This document shows, one piece after another, positions 19,548 to 22,025 of a DNA stretch of 22,025 bases. This DNA comes from a virus. Position numbers and translations under genes: made by a program. The stretch covers positions 1 through 22,025 of IMG/VR virus record IMGVR_UViG_3300029908_000164; one strand, 5' to 3'. The notes under the pieces were generated by a model. It ran no database searches, was not told the origin of the DNA, and saw only the letters and a list, made by a program, of their open reading frames with translations. How positions within the stretch are numbered: the stretch's first letter is position 1; each line of letters opens with the position of its first letter.

Positions 19548-20780
19548 ATGTCTACTGCAAATAATTTTAAAGTCGTCGATTTCATCGGCAAAAACGTATT
19601 AGCCCGTACCGTCAATAGCTTAGCATTCGCCCACACTGCTAACCGTGATTGGGTAAATCCTTGGGGTGCAAGCAATGACTTCAAAATTGGTGATACTTTA
19701 CGTATTCGTAAGCCAGTTTATTTCACGTCCAACAATGGTGCCGAACTACAAGTTCAGGGCATTATTGAAAACCAAGATACTTTAACGATTAACTATCAAA
19801 AGCACGTTGATATTGCTTTGACATCGGTTGACGTTCAACGTTTCCTACAAGATCCAGAAACCAACATCTATGAAGGCGCAGCGCAAGAATTAGCCAATCA
19901 GATCGATGCTGTTGGTGCTCAAACTGCTGCTAGTCGTGTATGGCGTACCATTGGTACTGCTGGTGCCGGTATTACCTCGTTTGCCACTCCCAACTTAAGT
20001 GTTACCACCCAGCGTAAATATGGCGTAGTTAATAGCCGCTACATGACGTTCAATCCTGGTGATGCCGGTTCATTACGCGCAAGCTTACAAAACAGCTTCA
20101 ATAAACCATTTAATGAAAATGTTTCGCAATATGCTCGCCTAGGTGAAGTTGCAGGTCATGACCTCATTGAAGATCAGAACTTAGCGATTCATACCACGGG
20201 TACATTTGCTGGTACTGCATTGGTTAATGGCGCGCTACAAAGTGGATCGACCATCAATCTTAAGGGCTTCACCGCTAGCCAATCTGGCGTATTGAATGTT
20301 GGTGACGTTATTAGCTTTGCTAACGTTTATGGCCTTAACCCTATCAGCCGCTTACAAGTTGGTACTGGTTCAGGTAACTTGGCTCAATTCGTGGTACAAG
20401 AAGTTGTTAACTCTGATGGTAGCGGTTTAGCTACTGTAAGCATCTTACCTGCTATCGTACTTAGTGGTCCTTACCAAAACGTTACTACTGCTGCTGCTGA
20501 TAGCGCTGCCGTATCTGCTGTTGGTATTACTGTACCCGGCACTGCTGCTCAGTGGTCTAATAACTACACGTACAGCCCTGATGCTTTCACTTTAGCGTGT
20601 GTTCCACCACCAATCATGATGGGCGCACCATACTGTAAAGTATTTACTGATCCAGAAACCAACATTTCGATTCGTTGTACTGTTTCCTACAACCCTGTTA
20701 CCGATCAAGACATCATGCGTTTCGATGTATTCTTCGGCTGGCAAGTTTTTGGTCAATACTGTACTCGTCAAATCGGTTAA
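19548..20780 (+). CDS. Major capsid (coat) protein, P22 gp5-like
   Basis: The 410-aa protein, close to P22 gp5 (430), begins MSTANNFKVVDFIGKNVLARTVNSLAFAHTANRDWVN. It has the P22-coat-like GDTLRIRKPVYFTSNNGAELQVQGIIENQDTLTINYQKHVDIALTSVDVQ and an E-loop or P-domain-like segment, then a central region rich in Gly, Ser and Val (about 240-340) where the inserted domain of P22-type coats would lie. It ends FDVFFGWQVFGQYCTRQIG, typical of the family. It builds the T=7-type shell. Its codon use looks more regular than the small genes around it, as expected for a highly made protein. Confidence 0.92.
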   Translation: MSTANNFKVVDFIGKNVLARTVNSLAFAHTANRDWVNPWGASNDFKIGDTLRIRKPVYFTSNNGAELQVQGIIENQDTLTINYQKHVDIALTSVDVQRFLQDPETNIYEGAAQELANQIDAVGAQTAASRVWRTIGTAGAGITSFATPNLSVTTQRKYGVVNSRYMTFNPGDAGSLRASLQNSFNKPFNENVSQYARLGEVAGHDLIEDQNLAIHTTGTFAGTALVNGALQSGSTINLKGFTASQSGVLNVGDVISFANVYGLNPISRLQVGTGSGNLAQFVVQEVVNSDGSGLATVSILPAIVLSGPYQNVTTAAADSAAVSAVGITVPGTAAQWSNNYTYSPDAFTLACVPPPIMMGAPYCKVFTDPETNISIRCTVSYNPVTDQDIMRFDVFFGWQVFGQYCTRQIG

Positions 20781-20790
20781 TATTATGATT

Positions 20791-20825
20791 AGGGTGGGGC
20801 GCATTCGTGCTCTGCCCTTTTTACT
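20791..20825 (+). terminator. Terminator or attenuator after the coat gene
   Basis: GGG-GCGC pairs with GTGC and GCCC across a short loop (20796-20817 or so) and is followed by five T. It lies 11 bases after the coat stop, within the operon, and would reduce expression of the genes downstream relative to coat. Confidence 0.6.
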
Positions 20826-20834
20826 GGAGATAAT

Positions 20835-20993
20835 ATGAGCAAGGTTAAGAGCAAAGATCGTAAAGAGTTGGAAAAGAGTATGACGAAGGCGTTTAATTCA
20901 TTATTGAATAGTCAGCCTGAGTATAGCGGGCATAAAGCACCGGATTTAGCATCAAAGATGAAGCGAATTGTGATGACTGGGGATAAAAAATGA
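20835..20993 (+). CDS. Small Lys-rich protein (52 aa) after the coat gene
   Basis: ATG at 20835 follows a GGAG site at six bases. The product (MSKVKSKDRKELEKSMTKAF, ending RIVMTGDKK) is basic and helical. Its TGA overlaps the next ATG (ATGA), so it is translated in the head operon. Function unknown. Confidence 0.65.
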   Translation: MSKVKSKDRKELEKSMTKAFNSLLNSQPEYSGHKAPDLASKMKRIVMTGDKK

Positions 20994-21349
20994 TCTTTAA
21001 CCCTACATTACTCATGATGACTGATTCGGCCAAGAAGAGTGGGCAGCATTACGCACTCTATAAAAGTTGGGAAGAGTACATTATCTGTGATTTCTACGAG
21101 CGTGATGATTACTTAAAGCGCGGCTATCGTGAGGACCCATCAGAATTTCTTAAGTGTATAGCTGATTGGGGCGATCAAATGTCCAAATTGGCAGATAAAA
21201 GAGATTTGTTGTCACAAGAAATAGAAGAATTAGAGCAGAAAGTGCCAAAAGTTCGCAAGAAAAGAGTTAATAAAGTGAAAGTTGACGATGAATTTGCGCA
21301 ACCAGGTGATGATGTAATATCCGCACATGAGCCCATGGTGGATGATTAA
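20990..21349 (+). CDS. Unknown head-operon protein (119 aa)
   Basis: The product starts MIFNPTLLMMTDSAKKSGQHYALYKSWEEYIICDFYERDDYLKRGYREDP, then a coiled-coil helix (LADKRDLLSQEIEELEQKV), a basic patch (RKKRVNKVKVDD) and an acidic end. It lies between the coat and gp4-like genes, where P22-like phages carry small accessory genes. Its function cannot be told. A GGGGAT site precedes the ATG. Confidence 0.6.
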   Translation: MIFNPTLLMMTDSAKKSGQHYALYKSWEEYIICDFYERDDYLKRGYREDPSEFLKCIADWGDQMSKLADKRDLLSQEIEELEQKVPKVRKKRVNKVKVDDEFAQPGDDVISAHEPMVDD

Positions 21350-21363
21350 CCAGTGATTTAACC

Positions 21364-22025
21364 ATGTCGAAAACTGCAATTCAATTGATTACCGATGCAT
21401 TCTTGCAAACTGGCATGATACCGCAAGAAAATGCGAATGTGCCAGCGTATATGATCAACCAGGGATTAGTGTTGTTGAATGACATTATTCTCATGTGGGG
21501 ATCAGATACAAGCCTCGCTCCTTATCAAAATGTTATCAATTTCACGTTTAAGGCCAATCAACAGTGCTATAAGTTCGGTATTGGCGATCAATATGATGTA
21601 AATGCTGAACCAATGATCGACATTCTGTCATTTACCTACGAGATTAATCCAGGTAATGGTAATAATTTGGTATTTGCCTGTGAAATGATGACTGAGACGG
21701 AGTATTCATCGATACTTTATCGTGGTGTTGCGACATATCCTGCAAAGTACTTAATGCGTCCATTTGCCGAATATACAGAGATTGTAGTTCAGCCATTGCC
21801 TCAGCAAGATTTTCCTGTTCAATTAGTTTTGAAGCAGCGGTTAGCTGAGATTAGTCTATATCAAGACTTAGAGTGTAGATTTCCGCCAGGGTTCTTGCTG
21901 TGTCTTAAGTATCAGTTGATGCTAGATATTTGTGATGCATTCTCCTTCGAGTGCTCCACTTCGTTCCAGTTGAAAGCTGCTAATGCGCTTAAGAGTATGC
22001 AAGCTAATAACAGGATGGACCTCTA
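21364..22025 (+). CDS. P22 gp4-like head-completion (DNA stabilisation) protein, 3'-truncated by the window edge
   Basis: The frame from ATG 21364 stays open to the last base (220 codons visible). It reads MSKTAIQLITDAFLQTGMIPQ, then NQGLVLLNDIILMWGSDTSLAPY, AEYTEIVVQPLPQQDFPVQLVLKQRLAEISL, and FPPGFLLCLKYQLMLDICDAFSFECS. This matches the P22 tail-accessory factor gp4 pattern (start with an adaptor helix pair, L.P..Y, then a P.G....L...LA...). P22 gp4 closes the portal after packaging and joins head to tail. The ribosome binding site is weak. The gene continues beyond the window. Confidence 0.75.
   Translation, partial: MSKTAIQLITDAFLQTGMIPQENANVPAYMINQGLVLLNDIILMWGSDTSLAPYQNVINFTFKANQQCYKFGIGDQYDVNAEPMIDILSFTYEINPGNGNNLVFACEMMTETEYSSILYRGVATYPAKYLMRPFAEYTEIVVQPLPQQDFPVQLVLKQRLAEISLYQDLECRFPPGFLLCLKYQLMLDICDAFSFECSTSFQLKAANALKSMQANNRMDL

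Noticed and set aside
19478-19684. Minus-strand open frame across the scaffold-coat junction
   Set aside because: Antisense shadow of two well-supported genes, with no ribosome binding site.

Overview
The window reads as part of an AT-rich, tailed double-stranded DNA phage or prophage genome with a P22-like (short-tailed) head module. The evidence is a P22-type major coat protein, a scaffolding protein before it, a gp4-like head-completion protein after it, a very long portal protein with a coiled-coil tail, and both terminase subunits. No integrase, repressor, DNA polymerase or RNA polymerase gene is visible, so lifestyle cannot be decided from this window. The host is not identifiable with confidence. 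Strong Shine-Dalgarno sequences and sigma70-type promoters suggest a Gram-negative bacterium, and the tail-fibre sequence style recalls phages of gammaproteobacteria.

Layout. 1-2200 (+): 3' end of a glycine-rich tail-fibre gene, then three small unknown genes and a terminator. 2246-7690 (-): packaging operon, read right to left as a DUF1003 membrane protein, small terminase, large terminase and portal, followed by a structured intergenic segment and a broken HNH endonuclease gene. 7756-8456 (+): lysozyme and a holin-like protein. 8453-11958 (-): nucleotide and recombination operon, read right to left as RusA resolvase, HNH, Bet recombinase, a small conserved protein, an HTH protein, a dNTP pyrophosphohydrolase-like protein, HNH and ThyX. 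12216-14527 (+): replication operon with a small DNA-binding protein, a DUF1376 initiator-like protein, a helicase-loader-like protein and a zinc-motif protein. 14689-17986 (-): early operon with SSB, a Gp157-like protein and many tiny unknown or membrane proteins. 17987-18481: non-coding control region. 18482-22025 (+): scaffold, coat, two small genes and the start of gp4.

The genes fit together as follows. A perfect-consensus promoter in the 18 kb control region fires leftward into the SSB operon. The 12 kb divergent region fires left into recombination and nucleotide genes and right into replication genes. These two control regions share an approximately 58-bp element. Inside the DUF1376 gene sits a striking array of about a dozen helically phased 11-bp repeats, followed by A/T-rich hexamer repeats. 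This is the best candidate for the replication origin.

The most notable observations are this in-gene array, a triple repeat with exact 42-bp period upstream of the scaffold gene, a hairpin inserted between the Shine-Dalgarno and start codon of the coat gene, the shared two-site element, and an HNH gene broken by a 7-bp tandem duplication plus a second frameshift.
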